Below are positions 33,933 through 45,329 of a DNA stretch of 64,000 nucleotides, piece by piece. The stretch lies in NCBI RefSeq assembly GCF_000340215.1, contig NW_006921539.1, positions 2,632,056-2,696,055 of the forward strand. Reading direction: 5' to 3'. This stretch comes from Pseudocercospora fijiensis CIRAD86 (lineage: Eukaryota; Ascomycota; Dothideomycetes; Mycosphaerellales; Mycosphaerellaceae). The translations under genes were made by a program, and so were the position numbers. The notes under the pieces were generated by a model. The model was not told the DNA's origin. It did no database searches and was given only the letters and a program-made list of their open reading frames with translations. Each line of letters opens with the position of its first letter. Within the stretch, counting starts at the first letter, position 1.

Positions 33933-34443
33933 AAATGCGGTAGTCACACCCCTATTGAAAGACTCGAAGTGAGCGATTGGAATTTCGAATATTTCCAACC
34001 CCCTTTATCACATGTCGACGACTGGTCACAGCTTGTGCGACAAGGCAATTTCAGTGACATCGGCTTGGAAGACCTAAGCAGCGCCAGTCATTATGAAGAA
34101 CAAGAGTTGTAAGCAATGTTCCTACTCAACAAGTAAGTCAACGGCTGATGCAGACCGCAGGCAGCAGGACGATCGATATTGTCTCATCTGTGACAAGGAC
34201 TTCAAGTATCCAATGGACTTTCGACGCCACGTCCGCAGCGTTCATAACGACGAAAGGCCATTCAAATGTCCTGTCGAGCGATGCAAGTACAATTGCAAAG
34301 GCTTCGCAAGAGAGGATAACAGAAAGCGGCATATGAGCAAAATGCGCCCCGACGTTGCCTACACCACGAATGTAACCTTTCAACCCATGGTTGTAAAGGA
34401 ATTCCGGATACCACGGTCGGGTTCTGGTACGAAGGTAACGTAA
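33933..34443 (+). CDS. C2H2 zinc-finger protein, 5' part unresolved
   Basis: The last two exons can be seen. One open frame runs from just after a TGA at about 33,930 to 34108 and includes LEVSDWNFEYFQPP and NFSDIGLEDLSSASHYEEQE. A 52-bp intron (34109-34160, GTAAGC donor, GCTGATG branch region, CCGCAG acceptor) leads to the exon 34161-34443. That exon holds two C2H2 fingers: YCLICDKDF...RRHVRSVH and FKCPVERCKY...RKRHM. No Met occurs in the first visible part, so at least one more 5' exon must exist upstream, probably within 33,513-33,930, or translation starts at the Met at 34093 if the intron is not used. Likely a small nuclear DNA-binding protein. Confidence 0.55.
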
Positions 34444-35442
34444 TAAAATAATTTGGGTAAATAAAAAATCTCTAACAACGGGGCAGACAACAACAATTGT
34501 ATGTGGGGCGCCATATATCTTGAACACCCATATACTCTGGGCACCGGTTTACACCCTGTAACGTATCGAAGTGAGTGTTTCACAACACGTGCTTGAATCA
34601 AGCACCATCGCTAAACTTCTTGTTAAGGCATTTGCTGTGTCTGGGACCATTCAGTGGGCGAGTGCTTCTACAACACAAGATTGAACACAGAAATTCACGC
34701 GAAGGGGGATTGCGCGCAGGATGTTACCTCTTGCGCAGTAATCACTCGAGTCCATGTTTCCAGAAACGAATTGAGTAGCAACGGCCACCAGAGCACAGGT
34801 GCATGTTAGAGCTTCGTAGATCTAACGTAAAGTATCTTACTTCATGGGGTAGGAGAACTGATAGGGAAGTGGAACAAGAAAGATTTCAAGAGTCCAGACA
34901 TTTCGAATCCATGGGAGTCCGCATGAAATTCTTCTCTATGCTACGTTGTGTGTAGCCACCCTCAGCACGGTCTACTGCCTTCCCACTCCGCATGGCAAAC
35001 ATATCAGAGGTAATTCTGTCCTTGACATCGGTCATGAATAAAGTCCTGAGTGACCTACCTTTAGAGCAAAGAGAAGTGGACTGTGACTTTTGGTTCACGA
35101 TCGTAAATATATTATCGAGCTTGGGCATGTTTGAGGATATGAAATGGGAATGTAAAGATTGATGTAGGACCTCACGGAGGATCAAGGTCAGAGAGGGAAA
35201 ATACGTGAGAGAAATGGAGCATTTGAAGATTACGGAATCTCGCTTCAGGGTCGTGCTGGTTTGGTATGGATCGTTCCATTCGATTTACGGGTACGAAGGC
35301 CGCGGAAGCTATGGGACAAGACAATACGTATTGACTCCCGTGCTCATCCTTCATGCGTATCGTACATTGTTGCCGACCGATATTTTGAGGTGGTCGAGGT
35401 AGACATCGTTAGGAGTCTCCATCTAGCTGTATCCTTGCAAGC
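34444..35442. other. Intergenic, nothing recognised
   Basis: About 1 kb. A 99-codon minus frame at 34,886-35,185 and short plus frames have no recognisable motif. Confidence 0.45.
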
Positions 35443-36437
35443 TCAGATCAACCACGGCATGAATGCAACACGCTCACCACACCATACCGTCTTACCCATA
35501 ATGTCTTGTGAGTGGTAGTTGCAATCACCCTCTGCGCAAGACCAGAAGCTCTGACCACGCTTGCCTTCGTCCTTGCCGATGCGATCCTGGCGGCTTGGAG
35601 AACCGCAGAAGCAGAGAGGATTGGTTTCGTGGACGCCCTTATTGTCGCGCCAGGCGACCCAACCTTGCTCGTACTTCGTGCGATATCTTGGACAGGCCTG
35701 AGGAGAATACATTGGTAAGTGACCTGTGCTTGATGAGTGTTGTGAAACGTACCTTGTTATCGCAGGCGTAGTAAGGGCGGCCCACGTTGTCATTCTCGTT
35801 CTCTGGACCAACGATCTTGGGCGTTGCAGGTCTATCACAGCTGCGGCACAGCTTGCTTGGCTTGTCTGCAACGTCTGGAAAAGCTGGTGGTGAGGGTAGA
35901 GGGCTTGGAGCGAACTCCAGCTTGGTGGTCTTGTTCTTGACAGTCTTGCTTGGCTTGTGTGCGGCATCTGGAAGAGCCGGCGGCGGAGAGTCCGGAGCGA
36001 ACTCTAGCTTAATGGTATTCTTCTTGACAGTGGTCGCGGTGCTTGGAGATGCCATGCCTGAAGCGGCGGATGGGACAACAGCAGCATCTTCGCTGCTGAA
36101 GGGGGTGTCTCGACCATCAACAGGATTGACGATGGCATCACCACTAACGTCTTTGTTGAGGATGATGTCGTTGTCGTCGACAGAACCAGGAGCTGGAAGG
36201 TCGCCGGTGTTCTCCTGACTCCGGGATAAGGGCTGATCAGCCGCAGTGGCAGCGGTCTTCTCGGTCGCTGGCCTGATGTTGTCATCGATAGCAAGAGTGT
36301 ACAGGGCTTCGACGAGCTGCCAAGTATCCGGAGGAGAAGCTATAAGGCCTCATCAGACGATATTCACGTAGCTCCTTTCCGCGATGCTCACCAGATGTGG
36401 AAACTCTGTTCACGTCAATCATCTTCTTTGAAACCAT
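35443..36437 (-). CDS. Protein with two GRF-type zinc fingers
   Basis: Three exons: 36437-36392, 36339-35753 and 35697-35443. The introns are 52 and 55 bp (GTGAGC...TATAG and GTACGT...CTCAG), and the frame is continuous for 295 residues. Exon 2 opens with SPPDTWQLVEALYTLAIDDN. It then holds a linker with a near-tandem duplication, KLEFAPDSPPPALPDAAHKP and KLEFAPSPLPSPPAFPDVAD, each followed by SK. The first finger is LCRSCDRPATPK...GRPYYACDNKACPRY, split by intron 2, then GWVAWRDNKG. The second is CFCGSPSRQDRIGK...GQSFWSCAEGDCNYHSQ. GRF fingers bind nucleic acid in topoisomerase III, NEIL3 and APE2; this short protein carries no catalytic domain. Function otherwise unknown. The start was chosen as the first Met (MVSKKMIDVNR) in the spliced frame. 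Confidence 0.72.
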
Positions 36438-37765
36438 CTTGCTGATACCGAATGTGGTGATTGCTGTAGATACAGGTTGACAGAAGGCTGGAGAGGAAGG
36501 GATACTCAAGCAAAACATGAGGCGCAGGAAAGGACTTTTTTCGGTTTTAAGAAGCGTGACCCTTGACCACTTCACCGCAGCCTGAATGGCGGTCAGAATG
36601 CTTCAGCTCTCGAAACACCATAAGAACCAACGGACCACGGATAGCTGCAGTCTTCCGCTCCGGATCATATCCTTCGTTTGCAAGGTCTCTCCGCCTGACG
36701 TGTTTCAGGCTCAGAAGGCAGTGTTTGAATGCAAGTGTGGCCATCCAGGGCCGCTACCTCGCTGGCTTTGCGTGACGCTAGCACGTAGATGTATCAGAAG
36801 CCCTGCTCAGCTTTTAAGCTTGGCGACACAAACAAGCTGCGTCGAAGCTGCTCTCCGACCTAGCAAGCTCCCGATGCTGCCTATAACCCATGGTTGATGC
36901 GCTTGGGTGCTTATCCGATATGACCTAGACGATAGTGCTGAGCCTCTGAACCAACGTCGATGCTTTTGCAGATTTAGCAGCCAGGGAATGAACCTCTCCA
37001 CAACCACGCCCGGGCAGCCATATCTGTTCTCGGAATAGTATCTGCAGTGTTCATAGCATGTGTCCAGAAACCGTTGAGATGATAACATGGAAGTTTGAGA
37101 TAACACTCTGGACACATCCTCCAGTCGTTGACATCTTGCCGACTAGGCTGTTTACAATAGCATGGGAGATTGCTATCAGCTACTCCGTATGCCTCATCGT
37201 GATCGTGTTCCCCCTGAAAGATCGATATCGAGTAAATATCTTAATGTTCTTCGGGCCAAGGCAGTTCTAGTTCCTACAACGAAAGTATGGCCCCTTAGAA
37301 GCTCCATTAGCTCTTTCGGTGAACTTGTTGCAGTGTTTGCATGTACGTGGGCTCTCCCTATTAATCCGAGAGGAGTTGATGGTAGGAAGGAAGTTACGAA
37401 GCGCCTGAGAAGGAGGTAGGGTGAACTCACTCACTGAGCCGCGCCAAGTCTCGGCAAAAACCGCCGAAGTCCAATCCGACAACAAGAGGTTCATGAAGCA
37501 TCAACAATGTTTGAACAAATGCTCATCAATGACACAATCGACGCACGAAAATATGGCAAAGCAGGTCAAGTATACAAATTCACCACTTTCACCCCTGCCA
37601 ACTGCCTCACATTGTCAGGCTGTAGCAAACATTGAGCCGAGCGCCGAGCCTTGGATCTCGCCTCGAATCTTCTTCGCCGCTGAGCTGAGCAATAGGCAGC
37701 GCAACGACACGCATATCTTTCTCACCAAGACTTTGGTATAAGTATAGGACCACGCACAACTCAAG
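36438..37765. other. Divergent intergenic region, nothing recognised
   Basis: About 1.3 kb between the GRF gene (minus) and the AN1 gene (plus). Frames up to 106 codons on both strands show no domain or splice support. It should contain both promoters. Confidence 0.45.
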
Positions 37766-38771
37766 ATGTCGAGAACACCAGATCCCGGCAAACAGGCCGA
37801 ATCATACAGCAGCATGTCTGTAGGCGACGTAGAAGCAATTGGAGCGCATTGCCAGATGCCATTTTGTCGGCAACTGGACTTCCTACCATTTCGATGCGAG
37901 AGCTGTAAAGGGTAAGGGATGACCTTGATGGACCGGATCGGGAATATTGTACTGACCATAATGAAGCAAGTTCTGCGGCGATCACCGAACGGAAACTGCA
38001 CATTCATGTCCGAAGGCTGGCGAATGGGCCCGAAAACGAGCAGAGGCGAATCGTGGACCGACGACGAATACACCCTTTGCCTCGAAACCGAATATCCTCA
38101 CACACGAGCAGCAGTGCTCCGAACCAAGTTGCAAAACACTCATCAACACACCTTTGGTCACCGGCGTTCATTGCGACAAATGCCGGAGGTCATATTGTCT
38201 CAAGCACCGGTTCACATACGATCATAACTGCTCGAACCTCACACCACTTGGCACAGGCAAGAATACAGCAGCAACACAGAAGGAGAAAGGCCTTGCTGCG
38301 TTGGAGAAGCTGCGAGCATGGGGTGCGTCGAAGAAGGCTGCTATGCCCAAAGTACCGAGCATGCCACAGAGTAAAGCGAAGCAGAGTGCTGCAGCGTCGC
38401 TAGCCGCGACTGCTACCCTGAAGAAGACGGCCAAGGGTGATGACAAGATACCGCAAGACAAGCGCGTGTATGTGTACGTGGAGGCGAGCTCCGACACCGT
38501 TACCGCGAAGATACCCAAAGGCAACTTCTTCTACAGCTCCGAGTACACTGTCGGCAGAGTTCTAGATCTGGCAGCGAAGAGTCTGCAAGTGCAAAATGTC
38601 AACAATAGGTCCGAGAGCGAGGAGGATAAGTTGCGGATATTTCATGTGGAGGGCGGTAGATTGCTGGAGTTCGGAGAAAAGCTTGGAAAGAGCGTGGCTA
38701 CAGGCAATACGATAGTCCTGCTGCGAGGTGTGGGAGCAGGTATGGCGAAGACGCCGGATCAGACGACATGA
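37766..38771 (+). CDS. AN1-type zinc-finger protein with ubiquitin-like C-terminus (Cuz1/ZFAND1-like)
   Basis: Two exons, 37766-37911 and 37967-38771, with a 55-bp intron (GTAAGG donor, TACTGACC branch point, ATGAAG acceptor), for 316 residues. Two AN1 fingers are visible. The first is CQMPFCRQLDFLPFRCESCK, with GKFCGDHRTETAHSCP after the intron. The second is CSEPSCKTLIN...CDKCRRSYCLKHRF...DHNC. A Lys/Ala-rich helical linker follows (about 180-225). The final ~95 residues (VYVYVEASSDTV to NTIVLLRGVG) look like the ubiquitin-like domain of Cuz1/ZFAND1. That family brings Cdc48/p97 and the proteasome to stress granules or arsenite-damaged proteins. The intron lies inside finger 1. Identity rests on domain order. 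Confidence 0.85.
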
Positions 38772-39492
38772 TGGGAGTTCGTGGAGGCGACGCTCTCTGT
38801 TGACTCGTCACTCAGACGATGCGCTATGAGTTATGAAGAAACGAGTTACGAGAAGCGCTCGTGGGGTTCAGATCCGACGATCCAGACCAGCTGAGAAGAT
38901 GTCACAGCCTTGTAAAATCAGGGCCTGTACTCTGGGCGGCGAGGTGTGCGATTGTTGCTATGTTGTTCTAGCAGAAGAGCACTGGAAGGCAACGAAAGGT
39001 AACCTGGTTCTATGGACAAGCAAGACTACTATGATACTGCTACGAAGGGATTCAGCAGCTTGCAAGCGTACCCGCATTTTGAACGAGTTGCTGCTCATGT
39101 CCACTTCCTTCTCGCACATGATCAGTGCCAAGACCGGGGCTCAGCCGGCCCGCCTCGAATCCCAAGTTGTAACCTTCCGATCAACAAACGCGGCAGTCTC
39201 GTGCTTTCCGGGTTCTTGACAGCAGGACCCGATCTTGGGAGTGAACAAGGCCGACTATCACAAGCTGGATCGCACAGGACGCTTCGCTTCACTCAATTGG
39301 TGCATGCTCGCTTGCTCCCGCCCCGACACTGTTCCGCCCACAGAAAAAGGCTTCCTCTGCATCGTCCGAACTTCATTCCGTTTCCCGACTCCGCACAGTA
39401 TACGCAAAACATCGAAGCCCCTTCGAGCAATCCAGCGATAACCGCAATAAGGTTCCATTGCAACATTTCGTTCAGCGTCGCCTCGCACCAAC
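38772..39492. other. Intergenic/promoter region
   Basis: A frame of up to 199 codons (39,012-39,611) overlaps the next gene's start and has no recognisable content. The region probably holds the promoter of the F-box-like gene. Confidence 0.4.
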
Positions 39493-40398
39493 ATGGCGGC
39501 ACCGGCACACCAGCAGATGCTCTGTCAGGGCAATTTCGAGCTCTGGAAAGACATCATCAACCAGCGTCTCGAATCATATGGTCTCGGGGTGTGGGACTTT
39601 TATCACGCTAAAGAATATGCCTTCGCAGCTGTCATCTCGAATGACCTCTCTGGTGTTGATTCTGCTGTGAGAATCATGCTGTTCAACATTGCTCCGTCTA
39701 TACACTGCACCGTTCCCGAACGTCTCAAATCCCACCCATACGCCCTCTGGAAGCACCTCCAGCAGTACTCTAAGCCTTTCCGCTTTCTAGATCTACCCGC
39801 GGAACTTCGAGAGAACATAATCCTCCAGTCTTTTCCCCAAGGTGTCGTTACTCCGGGTGACACACTTCCACCGATCCTTAGAGCATCGCGACAGCTACGA
39901 GCAGAGTCTCGTCAAATTTATTACCAAAACCACCATTTCTACCTTGATTTTGAGGCCGAAGCTGAGACCTGCAGCAGAGTCAACGAGAACTGCGATACTC
40001 GAGTGCAGTTTCTGAAGTACTGGGCGAAAAAGTGGATCACGAACGAAGTTGGAATTGCTGCCCAACATCTGAGACACGTCACGCTATACATCGAAGAAAG
40101 TGGCTTTGAGGTTTCGCTCCACTTTTCGCCGAAGGAAGATAGGCTGTGTGTGGAGCTGGAGCAGGTGAAGGAGACGGTGCTGTACGAGGCTGATGAGGAG
40201 GCACTGGCAGGGCTGGGAGAGTACGTGGATATGATTGAGCAGCGGAGGAAGGAAGGACTCTCCACAAAAGGAGAGTCGATTGTCGACGCACTTTTCCACA
40301 CACCACAGACATGGGGCTATGGTGTTATCAAAATGGAGGAAGTGGATGAAGAGGAGAGTGAGGAGGAGGAGGAGGAGGAGGAGGATGATAATGACTAA
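39493..40398 (+). CDS. F-box-like fungal protein, paralogue type 2
   Basis: Single-exon gene of 301 residues. PFRFLDLPAELRENIILQSF at about 95-114 is a clear F-box-like motif, followed by LPPILRASRQLRAESRQIYY, the usual continuation in ascomycete proteins of this kind. YVDMIEQRRKEG at about 245-256 matches the type-1 paralogue at 9,887. The C-terminus is a polyglutamate/aspartate tail (EEVDEEESEEEEE) coded by GAG repeats at about 40,346-40,395. Possible ubiquitin-ligase adaptor, by motif only. Repeat DNA starts about 40 bp after the stop, so its 3' UTR and terminator must lie partly in transposon sequence. Confidence 0.75.
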   Translation: MAAPAHQQMLCQGNFELWKDIINQRLESYGLGVWDFYHAKEYAFAAVISNDLSGVDSAVRIMLFNIAPSIHCTVPERLKSHPYALWKHLQQYSKPFRFLDLPAELRENIILQSFPQGVVTPGDTLPPILRASRQLRAESRQIYYQNHHFYLDFEAEAETCSRVNENCDTRVQFLKYWAKKWITNEVGIAAQHLRHVTLYIEESGFEVSLHFSPKEDRLCVELEQVKETVLYEADEEALAGLGEYVDMIEQRRKEGLSTKGESIVDALFHTPQTWGYGVIKMEEVDEEESEEEEEEEEDDND

Positions 40399-40436
40399 TG
40401 AAGAGTATGAATAGAGCGGCGGAGGAGTACGGGGGT

Positions 40437-40936
40437 TAAAGAGGTATCTCTACCTCTAATAACAACTAGCCTTAGTAGAGTTAAATGCAATAGTATCGGT
40501 TTAGTAGCTATACTACTATCGCTTCCGCAATAGCTTAAGAAAGCTAATAAGCTTACTACAGATATAGAGCGACTATATAGTAGCCGCTTAATAGCTAACT
40601 AGACTATAGGTAATAGACTTCCGACTGGGTCCTATAGTAGTAGTAATAATAAAGGTATATCTATATAAAGAGGTAGACCCTAAAGAGCTACTCGAATAGG
40701 TATAGGTAGTACTTATAGTAGTAGTAGATAGATTAATGTAGCAAATGCTAGATTTAAAGAGCTAGAGCCTAGATCGATAACTCGAGAGAGATAAGAGGGG
40801 GTATTAAAGGCAGCTATTATTAAGGAAATAGTCTATTTAGCTAATAATCTACGACCTCTACTACCTCCGAAGGCATCTCTTATCCTAGGACCTATACTAT
40901 TACTATAGTTACTATAATTAAACCGCCCCTCTAAGC
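40437..40936. repeat. Unclassified RIP-type repeat DNA at the left edge of island 2
   Basis: TAG/CTA-rich sequence with several AGTAGTAGTA runs. No protein domain could be read through its stops. It lies outside the recognisable LTR of B1 and may be part of an older insertion site. Confidence 0.4.
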
Positions 40937-41220
40937 CTAGTAAAGGACGGAAACTAATACTACTACTACTACCGGCAGTAATAGTACAGGCAACCGAGGG
41001 TGATACAACCTATAACTATATAGGCAGCTATGTTTAGTATAATAGGATAACAAGACCGTTGCTTAGGCTAATAACTAGAGCCCTATAATATAGGCATTAT
41101 AGAAGTGTAATATAAACAATATGCTATACGAGGTTAGTACTCTATCTACAGTACTAAAGGAGGCCTCTTATATAGGCTTAAAACTTAGCCTATATGTATA
41201 GGGCTAGTTAATAGCTAATA
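40937..41220 (-). repeat. 3' LTR of element B1 (partial match to B2's 5' LTR)
   Basis: The reverse complement matches 55,083-55,366 over about 284 bp, including TATATAAGAGGCCTCCT and GCCTATGTTGTAGGGCTC-type blocks. The LTR starts TATTAGCTA at 41,220 on the minus strand. It is preceded there by the purine run AAAGAAAGGGAGGGA (41,221-41,235), a polypurine tract in exactly the right place. Confidence 0.8.
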
Positions 41221-41336
41221 TCCCTCCCTTTCTTTGTATCTAACTAGATACGCTTTATATTGCTAGCTAAAAACAAACAAACAGTTATATAGTTACCTCT
41301 AGTATCTTAGCTAAGGCTATTTTTTAGAAACTCTAT

Positions 41337-41359
41337 AATAATACCCCCGGGGTAGCATT
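41337..41359 (-). repeat. 23-bp quasi-palindrome P, 3' end of B1
   Basis: On the minus strand: arms AATGCTACCCC and GGGGTATTATT. It lies after the last long reading frame and about 100 bp before the polypurine tract. Confidence 0.75.
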
Positions 41360-41984
41360 ATTCCTAGACTCTATTAATATATAGAAACAACCCTAAGCAA
41401 CTAATCTACTACGCCTTACTGCTACTTTAATACTCCGTAATCCTTACTAGTAATAACCTTATTAGCCGGACGGTTCTCCTAAACTCCTCCGTAGGTATTA
41501 AAGCTACTAGTACCGAAGTACTCGGCCTTATAGTAAGCTTAATTAACGAGGAGGTTAGTAGCCTTATCCTATATAGCCTTCTCCTACTCGCGTAGTAGAT
41601 ATTCCTTAAGCTCTTCCTTATTAAACTAGAGGATTTGTTTAACTTCGTTCTAAATAACGTAACTTAACTAAGGAATTCTACCGACTAGGGTATCGGAAAT
41701 GCAACTAAGGCCTTCGACTAAGATAGCCGTAGAGAAGGCGAATAGTACGAAGGTATTCGAACCTAGAAGGGCGGTTAGATTGTAGTACGCCTTAGTAACC
41801 TTAGAGACGGTTAAGTTATCGTAGCCCCTAATCTTAGTGCTGTTAATAACGTAAGAGTAGCCTAGATCGATTAATATACGGTCGCTCTCGGGCTTTAGAT
41901 CGCTATATAGAAGGTATAGTATCTAAATAGAGACTTCGCATTCCTTTAGAGGGTTAAGGATCTACTAAGCTGCCTCGCCTTCGT
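41360..41984 (-). pseudogene. B1 downstream reading frame, C-terminal part (past A2)
   Basis: On the minus strand the frame interrupted by A2 at 49,134 continues here without a phase change once A2 and one target-site copy are removed. Readable pieces are LNPLKECEVSIQILYLLYSD, SYVINSTKIRGYDNLTVSK and ALLGSNTFVLFAFSTAILVE. No family recognised. Stops are mainly TAG and TAA, as expected of RIP. Confidence 0.55.
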
Positions 41985-41989
41985 TAGGC

Positions 41990-42186
41990 TATAAGAAGGG
42001 TTATATTAGCAGGTAGATAGGGTAGTGGTAAATCCGTTTAGTATTCGATAAGGATCTAGGAGGAGAGGGAGGAAGGCAGGAGAGTTGGCCTAACGCTAAG
42101 CGCTAAGCCCTGCCTAAGGCATCGAGACCCTAGCTTTACTCGACCTAGTTACATGCCAATCACGTGTAGCCTCTTTAGCCCTAATA
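41990..42186 (-). repeat. 3' LTR of A2
   Basis: 197 bp. Begins TATAAGAAGGG on the plus strand and ends CCCTAATA. Matches 48,932-49,128 with transition differences. Confidence 0.9.
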
Positions 42187-43382
42187 TACGCTTCCCTTCT
42201 AAAGGCCGCGCCCTCGTAGCCTGCCTATATTCCAATCCCGACCTCTATTGCCGCTAACTTAGCAAGTCTAATAAGCTGCTTAGCCGCGCTAAATTGAATA
42301 CTTAACTACCTAATTATATAACTATATCAAACCTTACCTCTAAATAACACAATATACAACTCTAACTACGCTATCCTTATATACAATAAAGTGAAGGGAT
42401 ATAAAGCTATAAGAATTAAGGACTATCGACTAATTACAATACGAGCGCGTCTTCCCTACTATAATAGGTAGACGTACGAGGTATTGCAGCACTGCCTCCG
42501 TTCTAAGTAATATCGTACGAGTTCTTTGCGTCTACTCTAATAGACCTAGAAATGTCCGCTCCGAGGGTTTGTCCGCTTCCGAGGGTTGTTCTTATTATTA
42601 CGAGGGCTATTATTTACTATCGTAGTTTTACTAGCCCAAATTGGTTAGGTTTGGCAGCCTTTAAGTATTAACTAATTATATCTTTTTAAAAAACTTAGTT
42701 CTTCTAGTTTCTATAGGTAAAGGCTATTGTAAGTGTAGTAGTAGAGGTTCGCCTCGCTTAAAGGATTAGAAAGATCGAGGAGTAACCTATTGTCCGTAAG
42801 ATCGACCCCGGCTAGCTTAGCTCTATAGTTTTGCCCTTAGTTAGTCTATTAGTCGCTTAATCTTTTAACTTAGTCAAAGTTTTGACTTAGCCTTAAAGTT
42901 TTTTAATCAAACCTTTAACAGGCTTAAAGCTTTTAATCAAAGTTTTGATTAAAGGTGCCTTAGGCTCGTAGTGTAGGTAAGGTTGTGTCTATAGGCGCAG
43001 CGACAATAGTAAGTAATGTTAATAATAGTAGCGCTAGTCGTCTTAGCGCTAACTTCACCTTCTTTAACTAACAACAACTCAGCAACACCGTTACTAATAT
43101 AGCGGTGTCCTTCCTTCCTTAAACAGCAACACACCCCGCAATACTGTTACTAATATAGCCGCGCCGGCTACGCCGATTGCCTAGGCCTCGAGGCCTCGAC
43201 GGAATAAGGGAACAAGAGGGGGACCTAAAGGGCGCGTTAGTAAAGAGGTAGAATCCTTAAAAGAGTAGGCAATTAGTTAACGCGTCGTAGCGCGCTTATT
43301 AATACTCGGTGCGCGTTTACTATAGTAGTATAGTCTTATTGTCCTTTGTTGCTAACAATTGCTTGCTTCTAATTAGTTAGCT

Positions 43383-43405
43383 AATAGCACCCTAGGGGTA
43401 GCATT
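43383..43405 (-). repeat. 23-bp quasi-palindrome P, A2 copy
   Basis: Minus strand: AATGCTACCCC, centre, then GGGTGCTATT. Same place relative to pol as in A1. Confidence 0.75.
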
Positions 43406-43429
43406 GTTCCTAGGCGATATTATAGGCCC

Positions 43430-44830
43430 TTAGCCTTCTTCTTGTTCTTTACACTAGTCTAATACTTATCTAACAACTCAGTTATGTCCTTAAACGAGTC
43501 TTCGGCCTCCTACGAGTCCTATTTAGGTAAATAGCCTTGCTATCTTAGGAGGTACTCCTTCTTGCCTCGCCTAGTCCGATAATCTAGGATACGTTCTATA
43601 GACTACAGCTCTTTACTATCCGCTAGTATGTCTTCGTGTTTAGTAGGGGCTTTATCCCCCTCGCGTAGGTAATATAGCTTAAGGAGGGATATATAGAAGG
43701 TGTTATAGATAGTGTAATAAGGAGGAAGCTATAACTAATAGGCCTATACGGAGGAGCCCTTAACTTCTCGAATGCGGAATGGACTAATGTACCTTAGTAC
43801 TAGTTTAGGGCGTGTTTTACCATTAGGTAATAGGTGTTTGCGGATGCGGAGGTTCTTCGTACTAAGCATAACTATATCGCCTTGTTTGAAGGTTATTAGC
43901 GTATAGTGTTTGTTATAGTAGGCCTTCTAATAGGCCTGGGCCTTTGCTAGTTTGTTAGCTATTATAGCGTGAATTTCTCGCATCTTTTAAACCCTCTTAA
44001 TAGCCGCTAGCGTCTCAGGTGTTAGTACTTAACGCGCTTCCCTTTCCTTGCGCTCGGCCTCGAGCGATAGAGGGTCTTGTAGTATAGCAGCGTTCTAACC
44101 TATTATAGCTATGTATAGCGAAACCTTAGTAGATAAGTGTACACTGTTGTTATATACGAATTCTGCAGGCTATAGGAGGTTAACCTAGTCGTTAGGGTTC
44201 TCGTTAATGTAACTACGCAGGTACTGCTATAGGGTAGCATTCTGCCTCTCTGTTTGACCGTTAGTCTATAGATGGAAGGCTATTAATAGCCGATGCTTTA
44301 GTCTTAGCTATAGGCATATCTCGCTCTAATAATAGGATATGAATGTCGTGCCCCGGTTAGAGACTATCCCCTTAGGGGTTCCCTAATAGGTATAGAAGAT
44401 GTTGCTCTATAGAGCCTCTACTATATTAATAGCAGTCCAATCCTTCCGTACCGGGATATATCGAGCGCCTTTAGTAAACCGATCTACTATAACAAGGATA
44501 GCATCGAAGATGTCCTTACTACCCCTACGTTTAGCAGGTAGAAGGCCTGTAATAAAGTCTATTATAAGCTCTGCAAATAGCTTATAAGGGATTAGTAATA
44601 AGGACAACTCGCTAAAAGGCTGATATTTTAGTGCCTTAACACGTTAACATACGGCACACGTGTTAACGTATTCCTTTATATCCCGCTTACTATTTAGCTA
44701 GTAGTATGTGCGCGATAGTAGCTCGTACGACCTCTCTATACTATAGTAACCGGCAAGCTTACTATTATAGTGTCGCTTAAGAAGCTCTTGTCGGATCGAA
44801 TGTTTAGCGGGGATATAGTATCTACCCTTA
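43430..44830 (-). pseudogene. A2 integrase and chromodomain remnant
   Basis: Minus strand. A surviving frame at 44,407-44,607 includes LFAELIIDFITGLLPAKRRG, DAILVIVDRFTKGARYIP and KDWTAINIVEAL. Toward 43,440-43,600 the decayed chromodomain ends the pol frame as in A1. Confidence 0.8.
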
Positions 44831-45329
44831 AACTTTAAATAACCTTTGTCATCGATCGACTAATTGTTACTCTTACTAGATCGAGTCTTTCGCTCACTTA
44901 CAAGCTTGTCTATACGTTTAGCAGCAAAGGCGTCCCTCTACTAAGCCCGTAACAGCTTATCTATAAACGATTGACTATCCCTATTTGCAAGGTTATTTAA
45001 TAGCATCCTCGCTATTAAACGAGGTACGCATTATATACATCTAATAGCACTAGCAGCCGGATTAACTACATTAGTGCTATCGCTGTTACTATATATTGCG
45101 ATATCGACTAGGGAGTTATTATAACTTCTCCTGTCTATGTCCTTAGCCCTTGCCTTAATACGTACTATTAATATAGCAAGAGCATTAATATGCTTTAAGC
45201 CGTCGCGGAGTCCGGTAAGCCGCTTATCCTACGCTTACTTATTAACAATACAGGCTATAGCAATCTTATACTATAGGGTTGGAAACAATAAATTAATAGA
45301 TTGCTAAGTCCCGCTATCGTAATTAGGTC

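Noticed and set aside
33509..33943. 144-codon frame starting inside the stop region of the tRNA-ribosyltransferase gene
   Set aside because: No recognisable content as a separate gene. Part of it may belong to the missing 5' exon of the C2H2 gene, but I found no convincing junction.
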